From Undibacterium pigrum (GTDB taxonomy: Bacteria > Pseudomonadota > Gammaproteobacteria > Burkholderiales > Burkholderiaceae_D), in assembly GCF_003201815.1 (NCBI RefSeq), contig NZ_QJKB01000012.1, positions 37,286 through 101,285 on the forward strand: a DNA stretch of 64,000 nucleotides, read 5' to 3'. This document shows positions 54,127 through 63,910 of this stretch, in pieces. The notes beneath the pieces were generated by a model, which was not told the DNA's origin, did not search any database, and saw only the letters and a list, made by a program, of their open reading frames with translations. Each line of letters begins with the position of its first letter. The first letter of the stretch is position 1. Both the position numbers and the translations under genes were made by a program.

Positions 54127-57100
54127 ATGCAAGGCATGATTAAATTGGTGAAGCTGGTACGCATGCAGCCCAAGGAGCGGCATTGCGAAATCGAGTTATC
54201 GCAAGCACCGCAGAGTACAGTAGCTGCCCCTGTCTATCTGGTGAATGTGCGTGAAGGCCACCCCGATGCTGAATGGCAGGAAAGCAGCAAGACCCCTTTC
54301 CCGGTCAGCCTGAGCCAGGCAGAAAGCCTGTTTGCCCAGGCGCTGGCCAGCAAGCTGGAGCAGGGCTTTGTCGATACTTCAGCGGCCAGCGCATCCGATG
54401 TCCCTGCTACACCTGTTACACCTGAGGCTCCTGATGTTCCCAAGAGCGATGCCATGCAGTGGGGCCATTCCTCACAAACCCTGGTACAAAAAATCAGCAA
54501 GCCCGCATCTGTCTCAGGCCAGGAAAAAATCCTGCTGGACCGCTTGCCGCCGCGTGTCTGGTCTGGCATGTCGCGCACAGATCAAACCCGCACCGTCTGG
54601 CGCATAGGCGAGCGTCGTGTGCAGGCAGCCGTGCCACGTCTGGTGGAATTGCTGGAAACTGCCGATCCCATGCTCGATTACTGCATCGCCTATGCCATAG
54701 GCCGCTGCGGCGATGCCGGTGCCAGAGTCGCCATGCAGGAGCTGAGCCAGCGTTCCAAAGATACACGTGTCAGGCATATGGCCTTGCAAGCCTGGCTGGC
54801 TTTGGCAACGCTAGAAGAAAGGCGTGAGCATGCGCTGGGCTTGCTGGCGTTATGGCCCGCAGATTTACAAGCCGCCTGGAAAAAGGCTGAGCATGCCCCC
54901 AACCTGCAAGCAGGCATGGATGAAATCCTGCTGGTCTTGCCCGCCTCCAAAACCTGGCAAACCTGGCGTCATGATGACTGGCTGGAACAACTGGACATGA
55001 TAGCCCAGGCTGGTATTTCGCCTCTGGCGCGTACCTTGCTGCTGCAACAGTTGAACAGCTTGCCGGTCAATATATCGGTATTCCGCGCCTTCAGGCATTT
55101 ATACAAGAGTGCAGAATTTCGGGCAGACGCCGAATTGTTTGGCATCCTGCACCAGCGTTTTGAAAAAACCTGGCCCTTGTTCCTGCTCAGTTCCAGGACC
55201 AGTTATGTGTATCTGGAAAGGCGCTATGTCAGCTATGCCGATGAAGTCAACAAACCCAATAGCAGGGTTGCCTATTCCAGCCTGACGCGCGACTACCTGC
55301 GCCGCCGCACCTGGCGTACCTTGCGCCGCCTGGGTGAACTGGGCAGTGCCGACTTCACCAGCATGGCCACCGGTGTCTTGCTGGCCTGTGATGATGCACA
55401 TGCAGGCAAGCCACAGATACAAAGGCTGGATAACTGGAATTACCAAAGCCGCTCCTACACCACCGAGCGACGTTATCTCAGCCCCTATGCCAGCTGGATG
55501 GTCTTCAATCAACTGATCCACCAGCACGATAGCGAAGTCAGCAGAAGTCGCACTGCATTGAAATGGTGGACATCTGTGACGACGGACGAGCTGACAGATC
55601 AGTTGATCTATCCAGCACGCACAAAGCGACATGAAGCCTTCCCCAAGCTATGGGACGCCGCACCAGAAAAATTGCTGTATCTGCTGCAGCATAGCCTCTG
55701 TCATGGCGTGCATGTGTTTGCCGCCCGCGCCCTGATAGACAATCAGGCTTACTGCCAGCAATTAAGCGCTACGCAATTGCAAGGCTTGCTGCAAAGCGCC
55801 TATCTGCCGACGCAGGAATTTGCTTTTGCCGCGATCCAACAACACTTTGCCGGGCAAGCACCAGACCTGGAATGGTTGCTGGTCTTGCTGGCCACGGCTT
55901 ATGTGCCTGCTGCCGAGTTTGCATTAGGGTTCATCAGTAAAAAGCCCGAGCTGTATGCACAGGAAGCAGGCTTGATCCTGGCCATGATAACCAGCCCTTC
56001 GCCAGCAGTACGTGCAGCTTGTCGCATGCTGGTCCATGGCGCCACACCTGCGACGCGCCAGCAAGTCCTGGCCCGTTTGTCTGGCTGGGCCAGCCAGGCT
56101 GATCTGGTAACTAGCCATGCCGAGGCTGTACGCGATGACCTGCAATGGCTGATCCACAGCGTGCTGGCAGAACAGGTCGCCGCTTTGCCTGACCATGACA
56201 TTGCCGCCTGGTGCAATCTGCTGCAAGCCAGCCACTTTTGGCAACAGGCCCTGGCTACTGATATCTTGCTGGCTCACCCGGCTGGCATCGCCCATGTCTC
56301 GCCTTTGTTACTGCGCGATTTATTGCAGGATGCGGATGCAGGCAGGCAAAGCCTGGGCAGCCGTTTGTTTGCTGCCTTGCCTGCCGACGTGTTACGCCAG
56401 CAGCCCGACCTGGTTGCTACCCTGGCGACGGCGCTGGACGCGCGCGTGCGCTCTGCCATGACGCCGGTGATCAGCCAGCTTGCGGTGCATGATGAATTTG
56501 CTGAAAAATTGCTGGCTCACTTCATCGATGTGATTTTCCGCAGTGATAATGTTGATGGTGAAGACAGCGTACACACCGACATTATCAACTGGTGTAGCGG
56601 CCCCTTGCTGGCAGCCACGCTGGCCCTGCCTGTCGATATGCAATGGCGCTTGTTGCAAGCCCGTAGCAAGGGCGCGCAGGAACTGGGCGCCATATTGCTC
56701 AGGCAGGAGCAGGGCGCACAGGGCACACAGAGTACATTAGCCGCCAGCCTCAGCATCCTGCAATGGGCCACGCTGGGCAAGCATGCTGTCCTGCAAGTCA
56801 GGTTGCAGGCGCAAGCCTATTTCAGCCAGCATCTGCCTGAAGTGCGCCAGCAACTCAATGATGCCTTGCGCATACTCGATACCCGCTGGCCAGAAACCCG
56901 CAGTTTTGCTGTTGAATATTTCAGTAATAATATCAGCGCCGATGAATGGAACCTGAGCCAGTTGCTGGCCCTGTGCGACCACCAGCAAGCCGCCGTGCAA
57001 AGGCTGGGCAGGCAATTGATAACCCGTCATTTCAGGATGGAAGATGCGGCAGAATATGTCCTGAGCCTGTCCCAGCATCCATCGGCAAGCATGCAGTTAT

Positions 57101-57495
57101 TTGTTAGCCAGTGGCTGGAACAAAGTGTACAGGCCTATGCCGACAAGCTTCTGGCATTACAGCATCTTCAGCAGTTGCAGCCTTATTTCCTCAGTGTGCT
57201 CTCGCATGTGAACAAGGCCCGCACGGTCAAGAACCGCGTGATCCGTTTCTTGCAGGAGCAGGGCTTGCTGTCGGCAGGCCATGCCCAGTTTGTTGCCCGC
57301 ATTTTCACCCGCCAGGTACTGACCGTGGCGATACAGGACAAGGCGCAATACATACTCGGCCTTACTCAATTGCAAACTGCTTATCCGGCCCTGGAGACCG
57401 AAGCCGACTGGCCCATGCACATTGTCGCACCGCGTCTGCATCATAATCAGAATCAGCCGCAGCGCGCTGCCCCCATTTCTGCGGAGTCTGTATGA
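54127..57495 (+). CDS. Large HEAT/ARM-repeat protein of a retron-like system
   Basis: 1122 residues from ATG 54127, which has GGAG eight bases upstream; ATG 54121 is two bases from that site and less likely. The first 90 residues look like a small WGR-type domain (YLVNVREGHPDAEWQ). From about residue 165 the chain is a long series of HEAT/ARM-like helix pairs. No enzyme motif seen. It overlaps the WHSWIM gene by 4 bp and lies in the same direction as the retron RT. Alternative reading: a MolR-like protein, which also combines WGR and HEAT. Confidence 0.8.
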   Translation: MQGMIKLVKLVRMQPKERHCEIELSQAPQSTVAAPVYLVNVREGHPDAEWQESSKTPFPVSLSQAESLFAQALASKLEQGFVDTSAASASDVPATPVTPEAPDVPKSDAMQWGHSSQTLVQKISKPASVSGQEKILLDRLPPRVWSGMSRTDQTRTVWRIGERRVQAAVPRLVELLETADPMLDYCIAYAIGRCGDAGARVAMQELSQRSKDTRVRHMALQAWLALATLEERREHALGLLALWPADLQAAWKKAEHAPNLQAGMDEILLVLPASKTWQTWRHDDWLEQLDMIAQAGISPLARTLLLQQLNSLPVNISVFRAFRHLYKSAEFRADAELFGILHQRFEKTWPLFLLSSRTSYVYLERRYVSYADEVNKPNSRVAYSSLTRDYLRRRTWRTLRRLGELGSADFTSMATGVLLACDDAHAGKPQIQRLDNWNYQSRSYTTERRYLSPYASWMVFNQLIHQHDSEVSRSRTALKWWTSVTTDELTDQLIYPARTKRHEAFPKLWDAAPEKLLYLLQHSLCHGVHVFAARALIDNQAYCQQLSATQLQGLLQSAYLPTQEFAFAAIQQHFAGQAPDLEWLLVLLATAYVPAAEFALGFISKKPELYAQEAGLILAMITSPSPAVRAACRMLVHGATPATRQQVLARLSGWASQADLVTSHAEAVRDDLQWLIHSVLAEQVAALPDHDIAAWCNLLQASHFWQQALATDILLAHPAGIAHVSPLLLRDLLQDADAGRQSLGSRLFAALPADVLRQQPDLVATLATALDARVRSAMTPVISQLAVHDEFAEKLLAHFIDVIFRSDNVDGEDSVHTDIINWCSGPLLAATLALPVDMQWRLLQARSKGAQELGAILLRQEQGAQGTQSTLAASLSILQWATLGKHAVLQVRLQAQAYFSQHLPEVRQQLNDALRILDTRWPETRSFAVEYFSNNISADEWNLSQLLALCDHQQAAVQRLGRQLITRHFRMEDAAEYVLSLSQHPSASMQLFVSQWLEQSVQAYADKLLALQHLQQLQPYFLSVLSHVNKARTVKNRVIRFLQEQGLLSAGHAQFVARIFTRQVLTVAIQDKAQYILGLTQLQTAYPALETEADWPMHIVAPRLHHNQNQPQRAAPISAESV

Positions 57496-59147
57496 AGTTT
57501 GAATACCGCTATTTTGGCAATAGTCAGGTGAATGACAGCGCCACTGCCACCAATATGCAGTTCGCGCCTGATACCCTGCGCACCCCCACTTATTTTGCCG
57601 CCACCCTGCAACCCACGCTGGCCCTGGCTTACCGCGAAGGCATCAGCGCCATGCATGATGTAGTGGTGTCTGACTTGCGCACCCAGCCCAAGGACAGGAC
57701 AGCCTACTTTGCCTGGCTGGCAGAAAATGAAGCCAGTCTGCTGGCCGACTTCATGGCGCAGGAAAAAGAATTGCGTGAAAAGATCACGCCCGTGCGTGCA
57801 GAACTGACCAGGGTACAAAATCAAAAGGCAGAGCTGATCAAGCCTTTTTACAAAGCCCAGCGCGCTTACTTTGATTATCTCTACAAAGAAAACCGCAGCA
57901 TGTGGATAGTGCTGGACCCGGTCATCACCGTCCATCCTGACAAGGTATTCTTTGAATGCTTCAGCCGCGATGAATCGACTTATGCCAGCCTGAGTTGCCG
58001 CCATAGTGTTTTCAAACATCTGGGTGAATTTGCCTGTGGCACCACCAATATCGATTATTCATCCGAGCTGTATGATGAATTCCAAAAGATACGCTCCTAT
58101 AAAGAAACCCGCTTTGAAATCCAGGCTGACGGTTTCAAGGTACAAACCGGCCATGACGAGCAATATCATGAGGCCAAGATAGATTTACCAGACAGCTGGA
58201 TGCGCGGCTTTTTGCAAGTCAGCACTGCCATGTCATTACCTGCCCACAAGCTGGACTTGCACCCCATGGATGTGCACGGCATTTGCCACATCCTGCGCCG
58301 CAAGACTGAGCGGGTAGGGCCGCGCTCTATACGCTTCATCCTTGAGCCAGGCCAGCCCATCACCATGCTGTTTGAACCCTGGGGCATCAAGCTGGTATGC
58401 CAGCGTTCTGTCTTCACTGGCAAAGAGGCAGCCGAGGTCAGGATATGGGGCCGCCGCCGCTTGCTGACACTGGAGCGCCTGATCGCCGTCGCCAACAAAT
58501 TTACTGTCATGCTCATGGGCACAGGCTTGCCCAGTTTCTGGATTGCTCATCTGCCAGACATGGATTACACCCTGGGCTTGTCCGGCTGGACAGCCAATGA
58601 CTGGTCACGCGCCGGACAATTTGATTTGCTGGCACCGCGCCTTGATGTTGATGACGCGACAGCGCAAGCCGTGGCACATGCCTTGTCATCACAATGGTCA
58701 GCCAGCACTACCAGCCTGGCGCAGCAGTTGCAGATAGACAGCAAGCTGGTGGCATCTGCCCTGACCGGCCTCATGCAGGCAGGCCGCGTCGTGTATGACG
58801 CAGTGGATCAGGTAGCCCGCTGGCGTGATCTGGTGCGCGAACCCATCAATGTCGCCAGCCTGCGCTTTGCCAGTGAACGCGAATCTCTGGCAGCGCAGCT
58901 TGTGCATAAAAACCTCTTGCTTGATTTGCAGTCAGCAAACCTGGCTGGTGGTGGTATCGAATGGAAAGCCAGCGTCAGTGCCAGCATCACCAATACCAAG
59001 AAACTTAGCAAGACCATGATCAGGCTGGACAATGATGACAGGCTGGTCGAAGGCAATTGCAGTTGCGATTACTACGTGCGCAACCGCATGTTCCGCGGGC
59101 CTTGTGAGCATATGCTCGCCATCAGACAAGTAGCCAATAACAAGTGA
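57492..59147 (+). CDS. Winged-helix and SWIM zinc-finger protein (WHSWIM)
   Basis: 551 residues. A C-terminal SWIM finger is formed by Cys523, Cys525, Cys538 and His540 (CSCDYY...GPCEHMLAI). Before it, near residues 395-460, a winged-helix-like segment (TSLAQQLQIDSKLVASALTGL) lies in the expected WHSWIM position. SWIM fingers bind DNA or proteins. Start ATGA overlaps the HEAT gene. As I recall, ARM/HEAT plus WHSWIM are the accessory pair of type XIII retrons. Confidence 0.85.
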   Translation: MKFEYRYFGNSQVNDSATATNMQFAPDTLRTPTYFAATLQPTLALAYREGISAMHDVVVSDLRTQPKDRTAYFAWLAENEASLLADFMAQEKELREKITPVRAELTRVQNQKAELIKPFYKAQRAYFDYLYKENRSMWIVLDPVITVHPDKVFFECFSRDESTYASLSCRHSVFKHLGEFACGTTNIDYSSELYDEFQKIRSYKETRFEIQADGFKVQTGHDEQYHEAKIDLPDSWMRGFLQVSTAMSLPAHKLDLHPMDVHGICHILRRKTERVGPRSIRFILEPGQPITMLFEPWGIKLVCQRSVFTGKEAAEVRIWGRRRLLTLERLIAVANKFTVMLMGTGLPSFWIAHLPDMDYTLGLSGWTANDWSRAGQFDLLAPRLDVDDATAQAVAHALSSQWSASTTSLAQQLQIDSKLVASALTGLMQAGRVVYDAVDQVARWRDLVREPINVASLRFASERESLAAQLVHKNLLLDLQSANLAGGGIEWKASVSASITNTKKLSKTMIRLDNDDRLVEGNCSCDYYVRNRMFRGPCEHMLAIRQVANNK

Positions 59148-59188
59148 GTTGTTGATTACAAGTTTTTACATCGTAGTTATTTACAGGA

Positions 59189-59447
59189 GGTGAGCAGGAC
59201 ATTAGAATAGATTTTGGCAGGAAGGCTCTTGCAATCCGGATGGTGTATCGCCATCCATGTTTTTTGCTTAGCTATGCATCACTGAGTTTCTCTTCACTGT
59301 GCCGGAAGGACATACCGGCGTGATGACGATGTGGATTCCGTGAACCCCATCACGCCGGTATGTCCTTCCGGCGTCGAGTGGAGCCTCTCAGTCTGAAGGC
59401 TCTTCGATGAGCTTCCTGCCGCTTTCCCTTCTTTTGTCTGGCTCACC
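59189..59447 (+). ncRNA. Candidate retron msr-msd RNA
   Basis: Segments 59189-59224 and 59412-59447 pair as one gap-free 36-bp imperfect duplex (26 of 36 positions Watson-Crick, including GGTGAGC/GCTCACC and GGCAGGAAG/CTTCCTGCC), fitting the a1/a2 role. Inside are a short hairpin GGATGG/CCATCC (59238-59256), fitting msr, and a long hairpin with a perfect 25-bp stem (59301-59325 with 59348-59372) and 22-base loop, extended outward by CTTCACT/AGTGGAG and ACTGAG/CTCAGT to 59281-59392, fitting msd. The branching G is not assigned. The RNA ends 91 bp before the RT start. Confidence 0.7.
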
Positions 59448-59538
59448 GTTTTTGATTTATTTGGAAAACGTGAATTCTTTTGTCGCTCTCTGATATTTGT
59501 TGATATCAGCGCATCAAAAGAAAACAGAGACCAGCGTC

Positions 59539-61494
59539 ATGACACAACAACAGCAACCGTCTGCACAGAGCGCATCTGACAAACCATTGTCACAGATGAC
59601 GCGCGATGAATTGTATGCCCACCTGCGCACGACCACCAAAGATGCCGTGGTCTTGCAAGAGATGCGCCGCCTTGGCTTCTGGCCTGCAGATAGTGGCAAG
59701 CCATCGGTGACTGATGAACTCATCACACGCGAATCTCAGCTCATCAATGAGCTCAATACTCTGACAGATAAATTACGCCGTGTACAAGACCCTAAGGCGG
59801 CCCTGCGTGACATGCGCAAGCAGCGCATGGCGGCAGCAAAAGAAAAGCGTGAACTGACCAAGCAAAAGCATGCGCAATTGCGCCATGCCAGGGCACTGGC
59901 CTGGCAAGAAAAACGCCAGAACGACATAGGCTATCTGGGTGAAGGTGTTTCCACTGGCCTCAACTACACCAGCACCAATACCGACAAGCTGGCGCGTTAT
60001 CAATTGCCTGCGCTGCAAAAATCCCTGGACCTGGCAACGGCGATAGGCATACCACTTGCTGAATTGCGTTTCATGAGTTTCCAGCGCAAGGTCAGCCAGG
60101 TCAGTCATTACCAGCGTTTTGCGATTCCGAAAAAAACTGGCGGCCAGCGCTTTATTTCTGCCCCCATGCCGCGCCTCAAGCGTTGCCAGTACTGGGTGCT
60201 GGATCATATCCTCGCCAAAGTGCCTTGCCATCCTGCTGCACATGGTTTCTTGCCGCAGCATTCCATACTCAGCAATGCCTTGCCACATGTAGGCCAGGCC
60301 GTGGTCATCAATCTGGATTTGAAAGACTTTTTCCCCAGCATAGAATATCCACGCGTCAAAGGCGTGTTCAAATCCCTGGGGTATGGCGACCAGATTGCTA
60401 CCCTGCTGGGCTTGCTGTGTACCGAGCAGGCGACAGAAGAAGTGCGGGTAGACAAGCAAAAATATTTTGTCGCTGGCAAAAAACGCAGCCTGCCGCAAGG
60501 CGCGCCATCCAGCCCGATGATCACCAATATCTTGTGCCACACCCTTGATAAACGCCTGCATACTGCGGCGACCAAACTGGGTTTTGTGTATACCCGTTAT
60601 GCCGATGACCTGACGTTTTCCAGCAAGCAAAAAGAGCGTCCCCCTGTCGGCAAACTCTTGTGGCGCGTCAAGCAGATCATCGCCGATGAAGGCTTTATCC
60701 TGCATCCCGACAAGCAGCACATCATGCGCCATAGCCAGAAGCAGGAAGTCACCGGCATCGTCGTCAATCACAGCCCGACGATAGATGCCAAGACCCTGCA
60801 CCGCTTCCGCGCCACGCTGCACCAGGTAGAAAAGAATGGACCCGCTGGTTATCACTGGAATGGCAATACCGACGTGCTGGGTGCGCTGGAAGGTTATGCC
60901 CGCTATGTCTGCATGGTCAACCCGGTAAAAGGCCAGCCCTGGCTGCAACGCATCAAGGCATTGCGTGCGCGATACGCACCGCAATACGCAACGCAGTCAG
61001 CAACACATCCTGCAAGACCAACACTACGCCAGCAAGTCGCCAGCGGCAAGACACCACAAAGAGCAAATGGCAAGGACTGGTGGCAAGTACAGGAAGCTGC
61101 TGCACCCGTGCTGGAGCAAACTGCGCAGCAAATTGCAGAAGAGAAGAAGGTAGTCAGGCAAGCCGAGAAGGAAGAAAAGAAAGCTGCGGCCATGCCCCAG
61201 TCTGTTCAACCTGATGTGGCTGGTAATACTGGCAATCAGGCTGCTAACACTGCTAACCCTGCAAATACGGAAAACCTTACCGCAGCAGAAAAAAACAAAC
61301 TCAACAAGCGGCTGTATGGCACCTTGGGCCGGGTCTTTCAAGTCTTGCTATGCGCCATATTCTCAGCGAGTCTGCATAGTCTTTATCCACTGACATTTGG
61401 TATTGCACTGGTCGCCCTCAGCCTGATCTCCGGCCGCAGCAGCCTGGTGTGGGTCATGGTGATGCTGGTGTTGAGTGTGGTTTTGTTGAGTTGA
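59539..61494 (+). CDS. Retron-type reverse transcriptase with hydrophobic C-terminus
   Basis: 651 residues from ATG 59539; the TTG-started frame to 59497 crosses an inverted repeat. A charged helical N-terminal part (to about 120) precedes the RT fold: retron motif NALPH (246-250), DLKDFFPSI, PQGAPSSP (319-326), catalytic YADD (354-357) and retron motif VTG (404-406). The last 55 residues hold two or three hydrophobic segments, so it may be membrane-attached. It should copy the adjacent msd into branched msDNA. Together with the HEAT and WHSWIM genes it forms the probable retron. Confidence 0.88.
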   Translation: MTQQQQPSAQSASDKPLSQMTRDELYAHLRTTTKDAVVLQEMRRLGFWPADSGKPSVTDELITRESQLINELNTLTDKLRRVQDPKAALRDMRKQRMAAAKEKRELTKQKHAQLRHARALAWQEKRQNDIGYLGEGVSTGLNYTSTNTDKLARYQLPALQKSLDLATAIGIPLAELRFMSFQRKVSQVSHYQRFAIPKKTGGQRFISAPMPRLKRCQYWVLDHILAKVPCHPAAHGFLPQHSILSNALPHVGQAVVINLDLKDFFPSIEYPRVKGVFKSLGYGDQIATLLGLLCTEQATEEVRVDKQKYFVAGKKRSLPQGAPSSPMITNILCHTLDKRLHTAATKLGFVYTRYADDLTFSSKQKERPPVGKLLWRVKQIIADEGFILHPDKQHIMRHSQKQEVTGIVVNHSPTIDAKTLHRFRATLHQVEKNGPAGYHWNGNTDVLGALEGYARYVCMVNPVKGQPWLQRIKALRARYAPQYATQSATHPARPTLRQQVASGKTPQRANGKDWWQVQEAAAPVLEQTAQQIAEEKKVVRQAEKEEKKAAAMPQSVQPDVAGNTGNQAANTANPANTENLTAAEKNKLNKRLYGTLGRVFQVLLCAIFSASLHSLYPLTFGIALVALSLISGRSSLVWVMVMLVLSVVLLS

Positions 61495-61583
61495 GTAAGC
61501 AGGCAGGCTGCCATCAGATATGCTGTGCATCTGCCTGATCTTCACTGACAGAACAGCAATTTACGTGATGTGGGACACATTGC

Positions 61584-61735
61584 AATGCGCCGCATGGGAA
61601 GGCAGCATGCCGTGGAAAGCAATCATTGCCGTGCAGGGCGCTTACATACGGCGCATTACAATGCGCCGCATGGGAAGGCTGCATGCCGTGGAAAGCAATC
61701 ATTGCCGTGCAGGGCGCTTACATACGTCGCATCAC
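61584..61735. repeat. Two tandem copies of a 76-bp repeat
   Basis: Copy 1 (61584-61659) and copy 2 (61660-61735) are nearly identical; a third related copy lies at 63829-63905. Each has GCGCATTACAATGCGCC-type palindromic ends and the internal CATGCCGTGGAAAGCAATCA. Frames through the repeat are not genes. The 395-bp gap holds nothing else. Confidence 0.85.
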
Positions 61736-61889
61736 AATGCACCCTACACCCTACGTCCTGCCCTAATTTTTCCTCGATTAACGTTATCATAAATGAACTT
61801 ATCTAATTTATAATGTTTATGAATTGGTAATGCCGACATGGGCAATTCATGTCAATTGATGATAATTGATGATAAAGGACGGGTAAATC

Positions 61890-63731
61890 ATGACGAGTAC
61901 AGTTGCAGTGTATCAACATAGTGCAAAACAGCCAGAGCGGTATTTTTACGATAAGCTCGATTACAACAATCAGGACTGGACAGCAGGCACCCTGGCTTTT
62001 GGTGCTTGCGCAACACCTGTGCCAGGAACAATCTCCATCTACACCCAGGTTGCCACCAACCCCTATCGCAACCGCTTTAGTACGCAGCCAGAAGCGGATG
62101 GTGAATGGAGCCAGGGTGAATTTGCTTTTTATGCCTATACTTCACAACAGCCGGGCACTGTACCCATTTATCAGCATCTCGCTGCCAGCCCCGCACGCTA
62201 CCTGTATGACACTCTGGAAGATGGTCGCGGCATCTGGGGGGCAGGTAAAACAGTCTTTTATGCAGCACCACCGCTGGTAAGCTGGCGGCGTCACTGGATG
62301 GGAGCCCTGATTGCGCAGACTGCTACTGCGCCCCTGATCACCAATGTCAATCTGCCCGGCACGCACGACACCGGCACCTGGGCTGTCGTGCATGAGAAAG
62401 CATCCAAATGCCAGACCATGGACCTGGCAACGCAACTGGCGATGGGTATCCGCTTTATTGATATCCGGCTTTACCCAGGCACCAACCCCGCGACCGGACA
62501 AAAGGATTTGAAAGTCTGGCATGGCCCTACAGATTGCGGCATCTGGTTTTCTGACATTGTCGCGACCTGTAATCAATTTCTGGATGGCAGTCTGGAAACC
62601 ATCGTCATGTCGGTCAAGCTGGAAAGCAAGGAGATATTCAATACAGAATTCTTGCAAATACTGGAAGACCATTTCCTGGCCAACACCTGGAAAATCAATG
62701 CACCAGCGACCAGGCTGTTTAATGTGGAAGAAAATGCGCAGAATATTCTGGCTACAGCAGGGCAAATTGTTTTGTTCAGGCGTTATGAGTACGACCCGGC
62801 AGACCCCGCACGCAAGCATATAGGCATAGATGCTGCTGGCTGGCCCGATGATGATCTCACCAGAATGCCCACGCCAAAACCCGTACCAAAGATGATACAG
62901 GATGCTTATCAGTTCGCCGTAGGCACGACCGCCGGCAAATGGGCCATGGTCAATGATTTCCTGGAAATGGCAAAAGCAGACAAAAACGACGTCTGGTACA
63001 TCAATTTTTCCAGTGCTGCGGGTGGTGCTTATCCTTCTTATTATTCGGACAGGGTCAATCCCCATCTGCAAGAATACATGGAGAAAGAGGTCGCCAATGC
63101 CAGTCCCGTTACCAAAAAATACGGCAGCATACTCATGGATTTTCCTACGCCAAGGATGATAGACGCTATCGTTGCCAGCAACTTGTATTACGACAATAAG
63201 GTCTTGCGCCCGCACCGTCCTTATTATTTTGCGGTGGGAAGCACCAAGGATTATGCACTCGGCCAGCCGCACAAGGTCGCTGGCTGGAATTACCCCATGG
63301 CGGTCACCGACACCAAGGTCGCGCATGTACTGATCAAGATAAATGGCACACCAGGCCAGGAAGGCGAGATCCATGTCGGCGACATCGTGATGATACAGTG
63401 CCCGCAATTTACCAATGATATCTACATCTACATAGAATCAAAGGGCAGCAAGAACGGTGACGGCATAGACCTGTTTTATGACCAGGAAAACGCGCCAGAA
63501 TACGGCAACAAGAATGAAGTGTACTGGAGAGTTGAACGTAACCCGGGAGACAGCAATCAAAAAAGTATTATTGCGCCGGGTGACAATGTGCGCTTCAAGA
63601 GTGTCAGTTCCACCCAGGATCAATATCTGTGTGCAACCACCAATGCCTATCTGGGCGCGGTTGATATCAAGAACTATAATCCCAACGATCTTATCGCAGG
63701 AGGCTTTGAGTTTTATCTGACTGTCGTTTGA
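61890..63731 (+). CDS. Phosphatidylinositol-specific phospholipase C (PI-PLC X) like protein
   Basis: 613 residues, AAGGACGGG before the ATG, no signal peptide. The first 130 residues are three similar units around VYQH...YFYD, TIYTQV...NRF and PIYQHL...YLYD, a beta-repeat like those of DUF5648-type lectin-like modules. From about 140 the PI-PLC X core follows: NLPGTHDTGT (first catalytic His), RFIDIRLYP and LKVWHGPT (second catalytic His). Residues 440-613 form another beta-rich domain. Cleaves phosphoinositides or GPI-like lipids if active; target unknown. Confidence 0.8.
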   Translation: MTSTVAVYQHSAKQPERYFYDKLDYNNQDWTAGTLAFGACATPVPGTISIYTQVATNPYRNRFSTQPEADGEWSQGEFAFYAYTSQQPGTVPIYQHLAASPARYLYDTLEDGRGIWGAGKTVFYAAPPLVSWRRHWMGALIAQTATAPLITNVNLPGTHDTGTWAVVHEKASKCQTMDLATQLAMGIRFIDIRLYPGTNPATGQKDLKVWHGPTDCGIWFSDIVATCNQFLDGSLETIVMSVKLESKEIFNTEFLQILEDHFLANTWKINAPATRLFNVEENAQNILATAGQIVLFRRYEYDPADPARKHIGIDAAGWPDDDLTRMPTPKPVPKMIQDAYQFAVGTTAGKWAMVNDFLEMAKADKNDVWYINFSSAAGGAYPSYYSDRVNPHLQEYMEKEVANASPVTKKYGSILMDFPTPRMIDAIVASNLYYDNKVLRPHRPYYFAVGSTKDYALGQPHKVAGWNYPMAVTDTKVAHVLIKINGTPGQEGEIHVGDIVMIQCPQFTNDIYIYIESKGSKNGDGIDLFYDQENAPEYGNKNEVYWRVERNPGDSNQKSIIAPGDNVRFKSVSSTQDQYLCATTNAYLGAVDIKNYNPNDLIAGGFEFYLTVV

Positions 63732-63816
63732 TGAGCTCATCAACAATCAGGGCCAGGCGATATCACCTGGCCCTGCTGATTGGCCATAGCTAGCAGGCAG
63801 GCAATTTCTGTGACGT

Positions 63817-63910
63817 AGGGCGCATTGCAATGCGCCGCATGGAAATACAGCATGCCGTGGAAAGAAATCATTGCCGGGGGAGTGCGCTTACATACGGCGC
63901 ATTACAATGC
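63817..63910. repeat. Third copy of the 76-bp repeat
   Basis: A diverged 77-bp copy (63829-63905) of the tandem repeat at 61584-61735, preceded by GGCGCATTGCAATGCGCC (63819-63836), a perfect 18-bp palindrome. With the other copies it brackets the PI-PLC gene. Confidence 0.8.

Noticed and set aside
54127..57495. MolR-type regulator as the name for the HEAT protein
   Set aside because: WGR plus HEAT fits, but there is no MoxR or VWA partner and the retron RT context favours the retron accessory role.
59773..60984. 403-codon minus-strand ORF opposite the RT
   Set aside because: Long but antisense to a gene with clear RT motifs; no start context or domain.
61520..61806. Two plus-strand ORFs through the 76-bp repeats
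   Set aside because: Reading frames through a tandem palindromic repeat; no ribosome binding site.
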